NCBI GenBank assembly: GCA_030696775.1
Contig: JAUYRN010000027.1
Span: 1 to 64,000 of the forward strand
Length of the DNA: 64,000 nt
Direction of reading: 5' to 3'
Source of the DNA: Sulfuricurvum sp.
Lineage (GTDB): Bacteria > Campylobacterota > Campylobacteria > Campylobacterales > Sulfurimonadaceae
The notes beneath the pieces were generated by a model. It was not told the DNA's origin and made no database searches. It was given only the letters and a program-made list of their open reading frames with translations. Below, in pieces: positions 50,450 through 58,996 of the stretch. Every line of letters starts with the position of its first letter. Position 1 is the stretch's first letter. The position numbers were made by a program, and so were the translations under genes.

Positions 50450-50551
50450 GATTGAAATTCCTTAATTTTACCAGTTATTAGGTTAAAAAGTTTTAAAATT
50501 AGGAAACTTTTAGAGAATAAAATAAAAAAATGTGCGGTGAAGTAACAAAAT

Positions 50552-51169
50552 ATGCAGGGATTTATCATCAAACTTAGCCGGGTGAAAGACGAAGATATGA
50601 TAGTAACAATCATATCCGAGGAAAACTTAACAACCCTTTACAGGTTCTATGGAGCACGTCATAGTCCCATCAATCTTGGCTTTAAAATTGATTTTGAAGC
50701 CGAAACGTCACTCAAAAGTTCTATCCCTCGGATGCGTGATGTACTTCATCTGGGCTTTGGATGGATGGGTGAGTACAACCGTATTCGTATCTGGCAACAA
50801 TTTATTGCCCTTTTTCATCCCCATTTGCAACATTCAGATGATATTGGAAGCTTTTATTTTCAACTTTTAGAATCAGCTGCCCAAAACTGGAAAAATCAAA
50901 ATCCAAAACGACTCGCCATCGAAGCCTACATTCAACTGCTTGAACATGAGGGGAGATTGCACCGTGATCTGAACTGCTTTTTTTGTGACAATCCAATCTA
51001 CACCGATATTTCCCTCATCCGTGCATTCTTACCGGCACACAAAGAATGCGCCCATACCCTCTCCATTAATGCTAAGGGACTTTCATGGCTTTATGATCAT
51101 TATTCGACACTTTTTTTAGATGATTTTGAGATTGAGCGTCTTTGGCATGTTATTAATGAAGGTTTATAA
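50552..51169 (+). CDS. recO: Recombination protein RecO (Campylobacterota type)
   Basis: MQGFIIKLSRVKDEDMIVTIISEENLTTLYRFYGARHSPINLGFKIDFE; size and domain order fit RecO. Confidence 0.75.
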   Translation: MQGFIIKLSRVKDEDMIVTIISEENLTTLYRFYGARHSPINLGFKIDFEAETSLKSSIPRMRDVLHLGFGWMGEYNRIRIWQQFIALFHPHLQHSDDIGSFYFQLLESAAQNWKNQNPKRLAIEAYIQLLEHEGRLHRDLNCFFCDNPIYTDISLIRAFLPAHKECAHTLSINAKGLSWLYDHYSTLFLDDFEIERLWHVINEGL

Positions 51170-51220
51170 GTGTTGACATTACAGCTATAATACCCGCTCA
51201 TTAAATCATTAAGGAATTGT

Positions 51221-52675
51221 ATGTCCACTTCTTATCCTATTGCAAAATCAGCGGATCAATTTTTAACTCTACTCCCATCAATGGCGAATCGTCATGGACT
51301 CATTACGGGTGCAACCGGAACGGGTAAAACTATCACTTTGCAAAAAATTATCGAGAGTTTTTCCATGATAGGTGTTCCGTGCGTCGTAAGTGATATCAAA
51401 GGAGATCTTAGTGGACTGGCTGATGTAGGGGGAAATAATCAAAAAGTGACCGAGAGACTCGCCTCAATGGGTTTGGAAAGTGATTATCAAAAATCACCTG
51501 TCACATTTTGGGATGTATGGGGTGAAAACGGTCATCCTGTGCGTGCAACCATTAGCGACATGGGGCCTCTTTTGCTCTCACGATTGCTTGGTCTTAATGA
51601 AACACAAAGCGGCGTACTGACACTCGCTTTTAAAGTTGCCGATGATAAAGGACTTGCTCTGCTGGATCTTAAAGACCTGCGTGCAATGATTGTCAATGTA
51701 GGAGAACGCGCTAAAGAGTTGTCATTAAATTATGGCAATGTCTCTACGGCGTCTATCGGTGCGATTCAACGTTCACTGCTTACTCTCGAATCCCAAGGAG
51801 GGGAAAAACTCTTTGGTGAGCCTATGCTCAACATTCACGATCTTATCCAAAGTATTGATGGCAAGGGGGTTGTCAATCTCCTCGATGCTACAAAACTGAT
51901 GAATACTCCAAAACTCTACGGCTCACTTCTTTTATGGATGCTTTCAGAGCTTTTCGAAACGCTTCCAGAAGCTGGAGACAGCAGTGTTCCTAAACTTCTT
52001 TTCTTTTTCGATGAAGCTCATTTGCTTTTTACCGATGCTCCCGATGTATTAATTGAAAAAATCGAACAAGTAGTTCGCCTCATTCGCTCTAAAGGTGTGG
52101 GAATTTATTTTATTACCCAGCATCCTAATGATATACCGGAAAAAATTGCCGCACAACTTGGTAATCGTGTTGCTCATGCTCTTCGTGCTTTTACCCCTAA
52201 AGATCAGCAAGCCGTTCGTGCCGCAGCCGAAACAATGCGGGATAACGAATCCTTGGATGAAAAAACTGCGCTAATGGAGCTTGGTGTCGGAGAAGCGCTG
52301 ATATCCTTCTTGGATGAAAAAGGAACGCCAAGTATCACGCAACGCTGTTTTGTTATTCCCCCGCTCTCACATATTGGGCCTATTACTGACACATTACGCC
52401 ATGAACTTATGAGCAATTCAATTGTTGGCACGACCTATGACCAAACCATTGATAGCGAATCTGCCTATGAACGTCTCAACAAGCGCTTATCAGAACAATC
52501 AACTCAAAAAGCAAAAGAAATCGAAGAAGAAACTGCAGCTAAGGAAGAAAAAACTGTTTCCAGAGGGAGAGAAACAGCCATGGAAGCACTGGCAAAATCT
52601 GCAGCACGAGCTATTGGTTCTCAGCTTGGACGTGAGATTATTCGAGGGGTATTAGGAAGTTTATTTAAACGATAA
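51221..52675 (+). CDS. HerA-like DUF853 NTPase
   Basis: Walker A ITGATGTGKTITLQ, VVSDIKGDLSGLA, LLFFFDEAHLLF, ARAIGSQLGREIIRGVLGSLFKR C-terminus. Confidence 0.92.
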   Translation: MSTSYPIAKSADQFLTLLPSMANRHGLITGATGTGKTITLQKIIESFSMIGVPCVVSDIKGDLSGLADVGGNNQKVTERLASMGLESDYQKSPVTFWDVWGENGHPVRATISDMGPLLLSRLLGLNETQSGVLTLAFKVADDKGLALLDLKDLRAMIVNVGERAKELSLNYGNVSTASIGAIQRSLLTLESQGGEKLFGEPMLNIHDLIQSIDGKGVVNLLDATKLMNTPKLYGSLLLWMLSELFETLPEAGDSSVPKLLFFFDEAHLLFTDAPDVLIEKIEQVVRLIRSKGVGIYFITQHPNDIPEKIAAQLGNRVAHALRAFTPKDQQAVRAAAETMRDNESLDEKTALMELGVGEALISFLDEKGTPSITQRCFVIPPLSHIGPITDTLRHELMSNSIVGTTYDQTIDSESAYERLNKRLSEQSTQKAKEIEEETAAKEEKTVSRGRETAMEALAKSAARAIGSQLGREIIRGVLGSLFKR

Positions 52676-52734
52676 GTTCATAATCGGAACATTTTTTGCT
52701 TGTTAAATGTCAACTATCCATAAAAAGTATTATT

Positions 52735-52974
52735 ATGAGCAAAAACAACATTCGAGAAGCACTGTTAGCGCAATTTATCGATCCACCAGAAGTGGATAAT
52801 TATACTTCAAACAGAATACTTCCTGCGACACGGAAAGGGAGAACCTTAGCCGATTTTTATACAGAAGTTTTTCAAAGCAGTCAGCCACTCTATGAAACGA
52901 AAAGTGCCAAGGAGCTAGAAGTTATGATGATGCAAAATCGTCGTCTTATAGAATCAAAAAATAAAAGACGATAA
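52735..52974 (+). CDS. Small hypothetical protein
   Basis: MSKNNIREALLAQFIDPPEVDNYTSNRILPATRKGRTLADFYTEVFQ...; ATG at 52735 is preferred over the track start at 52696. Confidence 0.6.
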   Translation: MSKNNIREALLAQFIDPPEVDNYTSNRILPATRKGRTLADFYTEVFQSSQPLYETKSAKELEVMMMQNRRLIESKNKRR

Positions 52975-52978
52975 TTTT

Positions 52979-53383
52979 CTAAATATCATAATGATGAGGC
53001 TGGTATGCGTGATCAAGATCAGATAGTTTTGAAGTGAACAAAGCTCGCATTTTTTCTTCCACTTCTTTCCAATAGTACTCCAAAATCAAACTCGACCCCA
53101 CATTACCATCTATCTTGTAAAATGGCCCTTCAAGCGCTTCAACAATCTCTATGACTTCTACATCATGAGGCTGACGGGCTAATTTATAGCCACCAGACGC
53201 GCCACGAATACTGATGACGAGATTAGCTCTGCGTAATATAGAAAGAAGTTGTTCCAAATATCCATGTGAAATTTGTGTCATTGCCGAAATTTCACGCACC
53301 TGCATTGATCTGCCATGCGGTGCATGGGAGAGAACGTGCATAGCTGCTAATCCATAGACTGCTTTAGTTGAAAGAGCAGACAT
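52979..53383 (-). CDS. Rrf2-family transcriptional regulator without cysteines
   Basis: LSTKAVYGLAAMHVLS, ISHGYLEQLLSILRRANLVISIRGASGGYKLARQPHDVEVIEIVEALEG; no Cys in the translation. Confidence 0.9.
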   Translation of the reverse strand: MSALSTKAVYGLAAMHVLSHAPHGRSMQVREISAMTQISHGYLEQLLSILRRANLVISIRGASGGYKLARQPHDVEVIEIVEALEGPFYKIDGNVGSSLILEYYWKEVEEKMRALFTSKLSDLDHAYQPHHYDI

Positions 53384-53826
53384 TAAAGAAAACCTTTTGG
53401 ATAGATCTTTTTAGCAAAATAATAAATTTTACATGCGATGCATAATCCAAAGAAAAGTTCCAATCCAGCACAAAATAAAAATATCCCAGCGATAAAAGCA
53501 CCCACTATATCTGCACCTGCCCATGAACAAATCAACAATACAATGGTAAATCCAATACCAAAAAACGCCGCGAGACGTTTAGCACCGGCGTCTTCCATTT
53601 TTACAGGTAGAGAGGCTTTTTTCTGTATCCACAATGAACACATATTAATGGGACTAAAATTTTTGTAGCCATACAGTCGAAGGGCAAAATCTACTATTAA
53701 TGCTATCAATACTATCGAGTATTGTGTTACTAAAAATGCGATAATGACAACTATTACAAATAAAGTATTGATTCGTGTAACGGTAGCATCTACTTGTCGA
53801 AAGATTAAAGGGCACGCCTGTGACAT
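53383..53826 (-). CDS. DUF4395-family membrane protein
   Basis: CPLIFRQVDATVTRINTLFVIVVIIAF...VDFALRLYGYKNFSPI..., GLCIACKIY. Confidence 0.8.
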   Translation of the reverse strand: MSQACPLIFRQVDATVTRINTLFVIVVIIAFLVTQYSIVLIALIVDFALRLYGYKNFSPINMCSLWIQKKASLPVKMEDAGAKRLAAFFGIGFTIVLLICSWAGADIVGAFIAGIFLFCAGLELFFGLCIACKIYYFAKKIYPKGFL

Positions 53827-53925
53827 AATAACTCCTCATATTTTTGTGCCATTTTAAAACCATAGCAATAAAATGTCAAGTATTCATACCGAATTACTAA
53901 AGTATAAAAAGTATTTTTATTTTTG

Positions 53926-53934
53926 TGATACAAT
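53926..53934 (+). promoter_or_regulatory. Candidate extended -10 (TGATACAAT) for the rhodanese gene
   Basis: About 30 nt upstream of the 53965 ATG; AAGTAT repeats upstream at 53878, 53900 and 53909. Confidence 0.4.
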
Positions 53935-53964
53935 TGTGTCAAATTTATAATCACAGGATCTTTT

Positions 53965-54477
53965 ATGAAAAAAAGCTTATTGGGACTCTTTTTAGCCTTC
54001 TCATTAAACGCAGATGATATATATGAAGGAGATTTGAGTGCGCCTGAAGCTCATGAAATGCAAAAAAAGGGGGAAGCCATTATTATAGATGTCCGTACCA
54101 CACTTGAATTCATTTATACTGGTCACGGTGAAGGGTTTGTCAATATACCTGCGTATGAATGGACCTATATCCCAAAATCAATCGAAGAGCGGGTAAAAAG
54201 TTCAGAATTTGAACTTAAAACGGATAAAACAAAAGGGCATATTGATACCCAAAAACTTTACGATGCCAAAGAGGTTATCAACAAAAATTTCATTCCCGAT
54301 GTCATGGCGGCCATGAAACTTCGTAAAGTCGATTCAGTCATCCTCGTCTGTCGTAGCGGGCCACGCTCAAAAGCAGCCGCAAATATTCTTGCAAAAGAGG
54401 GAATCAAAGCCTACAATCTTGAAAATGGATTTATGTTCGGATGGAAAGAGGCAAAAATGCCTTTTGATGGGTATTAA
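53965..54477 (+). CDS. Periplasmic rhodanese-like protein
   Basis: Signal peptide (MKKSLLGLFLAFSLNADD), IDVRTTLEF, active-site loop VCRSGPRSKAAA. Confidence 0.92.
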   Translation: MKKSLLGLFLAFSLNADDIYEGDLSAPEAHEMQKKGEAIIIDVRTTLEFIYTGHGEGFVNIPAYEWTYIPKSIEERVKSSEFELKTDKTKGHIDTQKLYDAKEVINKNFIPDVMAAMKLRKVDSVILVCRSGPRSKAAANILAKEGIKAYNLENGFMFGWKEAKMPFDGY

Positions 54478-54480
54478 TTC

Positions 54481-54498
54481 CGTTATCTTCGGATAACG
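54481..54498. terminator. Perfect 7-bp hairpin with UUCG loop (CGTTATC-TTCG-GATAACG) at convergent gene ends
   Basis: Direct reading; overlaps the last codons and stop of the minus-strand SH3 gene and lies 3 nt past the rhodanese stop. Confidence 0.55.
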
Positions 54499-55727
54499 TC
54501 ACTCTCTTTTACCCAATAATTTTCATCCGCTGATTGCCAGACACGGTTCACAAAATAACCTGTAATTTTAACCCAGCCTCCGTTGCTTGTTCCAGAGGTA
54601 AATGACCGTCCAGATTCCCACATATCGACTTTTGTTCCATTAGGTGCATTGTAAATGGAGGCTATCGTTGCCATTCGATAAGCTGATGGAGCAGATCTTT
54701 TCGTGGTAGGGATGGATGCTGCTTTATCACTTTTCTTGCGTTCTTGTTCCAATGCCAATTTATCCGCCTGACGACGTTTTTGCTCGTCCGTAACTTTTAT
54801 ATCAACAACTTGTTTTTTAAGTGGTTCTTGTCTGATTGCTTCCGCTTTCAGAACCGTTTTAGGTACACTTTTAGGAACTTTCAACTCTTTATAGACAGTT
54901 TTTTCAACCACTTTTTCTTTGGCAATCGGTCGATCTCTGTACACAATTTTCTCAACTATTTTTTCGTGCTCAACAGGACGATCTCGATACACCACTTTTT
55001 CGACTATTTTTTCTTGCACGACAGGGCGATCTTTGTAGACTACTTTTTCAACCACTTTAGCTTTAGCAATCGATCGATCTCTGTAAACAATTTTTTCAAC
55101 TATTTTTTCGTGCTCAACAGGACGATCTTTATACACCACTTTTTCGACTATTTTATCTTTAGCTGTTTTTACTGGTATGTTTTGAAGATTTGCAATGGTT
55201 ATTTGAGCTGTAGCAAGATCACGTTGTAAGCTAGTAATTTTTTCATTTGATTCAATGGTTTTAGTAACAATTTTTTCCTGCACAACGGGACGATCTTTAT
55301 ACACGGTCTTCACTCCGCCTGCTTGTTTTAACGCTTTTTGTGCAACCAATAATTCAGCTTTAGCCGTTTCTACGGCACGTTTTAGTGTTTCACGCTCTTG
55401 TGTAGAGACTTTTTGGGTATGCAGCTGTGAAATTAAATTTTTATTTTGAGCTGTGGCTTCTCGGTAAGCACGATCACGCGTGAGCAGGGTTTGTTCCAAA
55501 CTTTTTATAACACCATTTTTTTGAACAATTTCTTGATTTAACAATTTGCTTTTGCTGTTAGATTCTGCCACTACCTTAGGTTCAAGACCCTGCACTGTAC
55601 CTTGAGAAGCTTTACACTCATCATACATTTGGCGTAATTTAGACACTTCACTCAAAATTGATTGAGGGTCATTACTCGTTGCACTTAACACGGTAACTGC
55701 GCATAATAAGATTAGACTCTTTCTCAC
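54483..55727 (-). CDS. Secreted coiled-coil/repeat protein with C-terminal SH3-like domain
   Basis: Signal peptide, coiled coil, six 16-aa EKIVEKVVYRDRPV-type repeats, C-terminal YRMATIASIYNAPNGTKVDMWESGRSFTSGTSNGGWVKITGYF. Confidence 0.85.
   Translation of the reverse strand: MRKSLILLCAVTVLSATSNDPQSILSEVSKLRQMYDECKASQGTVQGLEPKVVAESNSKSKLLNQEIVQKNGVIKSLEQTLLTRDRAYREATAQNKNLISQLHTQKVSTQERETLKRAVETAKAELLVAQKALKQAGGVKTVYKDRPVVQEKIVTKTIESNEKITSLQRDLATAQITIANLQNIPVKTAKDKIVEKVVYKDRPVEHEKIVEKIVYRDRSIAKAKVVEKVVYKDRPVVQEKIVEKVVYRDRPVEHEKIVEKIVYRDRPIAKEKVVEKTVYKELKVPKSVPKTVLKAEAIRQEPLKKQVVDIKVTDEQKRRQADKLALEQERKKSDKAASIPTTKRSAPSAYRMATIASIYNAPNGTKVDMWESGRSFTSGTSNGGWVKITGYFVNRVWQSADENYWVKESDVIRR
54870..55157 (-). 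repeat. Six tandem 48-bp units (16 aa) within the SH3 protein gene
   Basis: DKIVEKVVYKDRPVEH / EKIVEKIVYRDRSIAK / AKVVEKVVYKDRPVVQ / EKIVEKVVYRDRPVEH / EKIVEKIVYRDRPIAK / EKVVEKTVYKELKVPK. Confidence 0.9.
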
Positions 55728-56839
55728 AACTGACCCTTTCGAGTCAGTTTTACCCCCATCTCTAAATGATGCGTGTAAGGAAATTGATCAAACAGTGCCA
55801 TTGCCTGAACCTCATGAGTCTGGTTTAAAATCTCTAAATCTCGCAACAAAGTCTCAGGATTACAGGAGATATACAACAGATGATCAAATCGTGCAGCAAA
55901 CTTACAAGGTTCTTCACCTAAACCGCTGCGGGGAGGATCGACAAAAAGAGTCTTCAGAGAGTAGTCACTTACTTGCAACCCCTCTAATCGGCGAAATTCA
56001 CGCACGCCATCCAGTGCCAGTGTAAATTCTTCAGCACTTAGACGGACGAAATCAATATTATTAACGCCATTAAGTTCCATATTACGCTTAGCCGCGATGA
56101 TAGAGGCTTTAGAAATTTCGGTGGCTAAAACCCGATCAAATTGTGTTGCAAAAGGAATCGTAAAATTGCCCGCTCCGCAATAAAGTTCGAGTAAATCGCC
56201 ACCAATATTATCAAGCTGTTCAAGTGACCATGAAACCATTTTTTCATTCACAAGTGCATTGGGTTGCGTAAAACTGTTTTCGATATGGATATACCGATAA
56301 TCACGATTTTTTATATGGAGAGTTTCGGTGACATAGTCTTGACTTAAAATAATTTTTTGCTTACGGCTTCGACCGATAATATAAATCCCCAACTCTTTTT
56401 CAATAAGCCGCGCATTCACGCTCCACGACTCATCAAGTGCTCTATGATAGATCAAGCTCGCGACAACTTCACCGCTGCTGCTGGTCAAAAAATCAATCCC
56501 GAAGAGTTTATGTCCTAATTCGTATTTTTTAATTTCAGATAAAAGAGGCTGCATGATGCGCGCTATTTGCTCGTGAACAATAGAACAATTTGTTATTTTG
56601 ACAATTCCTTGTTTATCTGCACGGTTCATGGCATAAAAAGAGCCGTCATCATCATGATAAATTTTAAATTCAGCACGGGAACGATAATGCTCTTCTTTGG
56701 ACTCAAAAATATCAATTCTTCCACTAAAATAAGGGCTGAATTGTGTTTTAATGGCTTGACTTTTTGATTCTAACTGCCCTGTATAGCCTTCTTCATATAC
56801 TCTACAACTTCCACAAAGACCAAAATACTCACACTGCAT
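55724..56839 (-). CDS. trmA: tRNA (uracil-5-)-methyltransferase
   Basis: LLELYCGAGNFTIPFA, TLFVDPPRSGLG, LLYISCNPETLLRDL. Confidence 0.92.
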   Translation of the reverse strand: MQCEYFGLCGSCRVYEEGYTGQLESKSQAIKTQFSPYFSGRIDIFESKEEHYRSRAEFKIYHDDDGSFYAMNRADKQGIVKITNCSIVHEQIARIMQPLLSEIKKYELGHKLFGIDFLTSSSGEVVASLIYHRALDESWSVNARLIEKELGIYIIGRSRKQKIILSQDYVTETLHIKNRDYRYIHIENSFTQPNALVNEKMVSWSLEQLDNIGGDLLELYCGAGNFTIPFATQFDRVLATEISKASIIAAKRNMELNGVNNIDFVRLSAEEFTLALDGVREFRRLEGLQVSDYSLKTLFVDPPRSGLGEEPCKFAARFDHLLYISCNPETLLRDLEILNQTHEVQAMALFDQFPYTHHLEMGVKLTRKGQL

Positions 56840-56848
56840 TAAAACCCT

Positions 56849-57619
56849 TTATTTCACACTGGCAATCAAATTGCCTATAAGGAGATTCCACCCATCAACC
56901 ATGATAAAAACGAGTATTTTAAACGGCATCGAAATCATAACCGGAGGCAGCATCATCATACCCATACTCATCAAAATGGAAGCAACAACCATATCGATAA
57001 CCAAAAAGGGCAAGAACAGCAAAAATCCGATCTCAAACGCCGTTTTAAGCTCACTGATGACAAAGGCAGGAATGACAATCGTCAACGGCACTTCTTTGAT
57101 GGACTGAGGGTTTTCCATGTGACGAATACGTAGAAAGAGGGCCAAATCTTTTTCGCGGGTATTACGCACCATAAAATTTTTGAATGGATCCGTTGTTTTT
57201 TCAAATGCTTCATCGTAGGATATTTTATTTTCCGTATAAGGCTTTATCCCCTCGTCATACGATTTTTGAGCGACAGGTTCCATCACAAATACCGTTAGTA
57301 TAAGAGCAAGCATAACAAGCAGCTGCGTTGGCGGAACCTGCTGTGTCCCCAATGCCTGACGCAAAAATCCAAATACAATAACAAAACGGGTAAAAGTAGT
57401 CATAACAAGAACAAGACTCGGTGCGAGAAAAAGCACAGTAAGCATCATCAAAATATTGAGAGAGCTTACAATCTCTTTGGGAGACTCAGGAGCAGCAAGG
57501 TTAAAACTCATCGCTGGCATCTGCGCATCAGCGCCCCAAAGGGCAAAAGGGATTAGAAGAAATAAAAAGAAAAAACGACCCAAACCAACACTCCCAAAAT
57601 AAAGAGATGATAATACCAT
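56849..57619 (-). CDS. fliP: Flagellar biosynthesis protein FliP
   Basis: LAPSLVLVMTTFTRFVIVFGFLRQALGTQQVPPTQLLVMLALILT, VPAFVISELKTAFEIGFLLFLPFLVIDMVVASILMSMGMMMLPPV-type sequence. Confidence 0.97.
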   Translation of the reverse strand: MVLSSLYFGSVGLGRFFFLFLLIPFALWGADAQMPAMSFNLAAPESPKEIVSSLNILMMLTVLFLAPSLVLVMTTFTRFVIVFGFLRQALGTQQVPPTQLLVMLALILTVFVMEPVAQKSYDEGIKPYTENKISYDEAFEKTTDPFKNFMVRNTREKDLALFLRIRHMENPQSIKEVPLTIVIPAFVISELKTAFEIGFLLFLPFLVIDMVVASILMSMGMMMLPPVMISMPFKILVFIMVDGWNLLIGNLIASVK

Positions 57620-57685
57620 AGACTAAGGGCTATTCTCGATTAATTCTGATAAAATCACATGATTATTTATTACTCAGGAGCATCT

Positions 57686-58996
57686 ATGTCCAACCCTCTT
57701 TCCATCGTTATTCTCGCTGCCGGAAAAGGGAGTCGGATGAAATCAGCCAAGGCGAAAGTACTCCATGAGATTTGTGGTCGTGAGATGCTCTACTACAGTA
57801 TCAAAGCTGCACGTGAAATTACCGATGATGTTATCGTCGTTGTGGCTCATCAAAAAGATGCCGTTATACGCGCTATGGAAAAGCACTTCGACGGACTGAC
57901 ATTCGTCACCCAAGATACCGAAAATTTCCCAGGTACAGGCGGGGCGATGATGGAAGTAAAGCCCATATACGATGATGTTTTAGTCCTAAATGGAGATATG
58001 CCACTGATCACAAAGGCGTCTATCGATGCATTTATGAACAATCCAAGTGACATCGTTATGTCGGTTATCGCTCTCGAAAATCCAAGTGGTTATGGGCGTG
58101 TTATCATCGAAGGCGGCAATGTTCTCCGTATAGTCGAAGAAAAAGATGCTTCCCATGAAGAAAAGAGTGTTCAAAGTGTCAATGCTGGTGTGTATGCCTT
58201 TAAACATCATGTTTTGCAGACTTATCTTCCTTCTCTATCCAATGCTAATGCACAAAGTGAATATTACCTCACCGACATTATTGCTCTTGCGCGAGCTGAT
58301 AATCTCAGTATCACTCCTCTTTTCGTTCATGAAACAGAGTTCAAAGGGGTCAATTCCAAAAACGATCTTAGCTCTTCTGAAATGATTATGATGGATCGTA
58401 TCCGTCGCGACTGGATGGACAGTGGAGTTATTATGCAACTGCCTCACACCATCTATATCGAAGAGGGAGTCAAGTTGGAGGGAGAATGTATTATCGAAAA
58501 TGGTGTACGTCTGTGCGGAAATACCCTTATCTCAAATTCCCATATCAAAGCCCACAGTGTTATTGAAGAGAGTGTTATTCGAAACTCTGACGTAGGACCT
58601 ATGGCCCATATTCGTCCACTAAGTGTTATTGAAGGGACACATATAGGCAATTTTGTCGAAGTAAAAAAATCAATTCTCACAGGGGTAAAAGCGGGGCACC
58701 TGAGTTATCTCGGTGATGCAACCATCGGTGAGGGAAGCAATATCGGGGCAGGAACCATTACCTGTAATTACGATGGAGTCAATAAATACCAAACCATCAT
58801 TGGTAAAAACGTTTTTGTGGGTAGTGATACCCAGCTCGTAGCTCCCGTGGAGATTGCGGACAACGTCATGATCGCGGCAGGAACAACCGTCACTTCAGGG
58901 ACATATGAAAGTGATATTCTCATTCTAAGTCGCACCCCGATCCGAAAAATCGCTGGCTTTTTCACCAAATTTTTCGGTAAAGGTATGTCGTGCTAA
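57686..58996 (+). CDS. glmU: Bifunctional GlcNAc-1-phosphate uridyltransferase/GlcN-1-P acetyltransferase
   Basis: IVILAAGKGSRMKSAKAKVLHEICGREM, left-handed beta-helix C-terminus, IGAGTITCNYDGVNKYQTIIG. Start adjusted to the ATG with upstream CAGGAG. Confidence 0.96.
   Translation: MSNPLSIVILAAGKGSRMKSAKAKVLHEICGREMLYYSIKAAREITDDVIVVVAHQKDAVIRAMEKHFDGLTFVTQDTENFPGTGGAMMEVKPIYDDVLVLNGDMPLITKASIDAFMNNPSDIVMSVIALENPSGYGRVIIEGGNVLRIVEEKDASHEEKSVQSVNAGVYAFKHHVLQTYLPSLSNANAQSEYYLTDIIALARADNLSITPLFVHETEFKGVNSKNDLSSSEMIMMDRIRRDWMDSGVIMQLPHTIYIEEGVKLEGECIIENGVRLCGNTLISNSHIKAHSVIEESVIRNSDVGPMAHIRPLSVIEGTHIGNFVEVKKSILTGVKAGHLSYLGDATIGEGSNIGAGTITCNYDGVNKYQTIIGKNVFVGSDTQLVAPVEIADNVMIAAGTTVTSGTYESDILILSRTPIRKIAGFFTKFFGKGMSC

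Noticed and set aside
54870-55157. CRISPR array
   Set aside because: Regular 48-bp periodicity without unique spacers; it is an in-frame protein repeat.
54744-55229. 161-aa F/N-rich plus-strand ORF with apparent repeats
   Set aside because: Repetitiveness is the antisense image of the 48-bp coding repeats in the SH3 gene.
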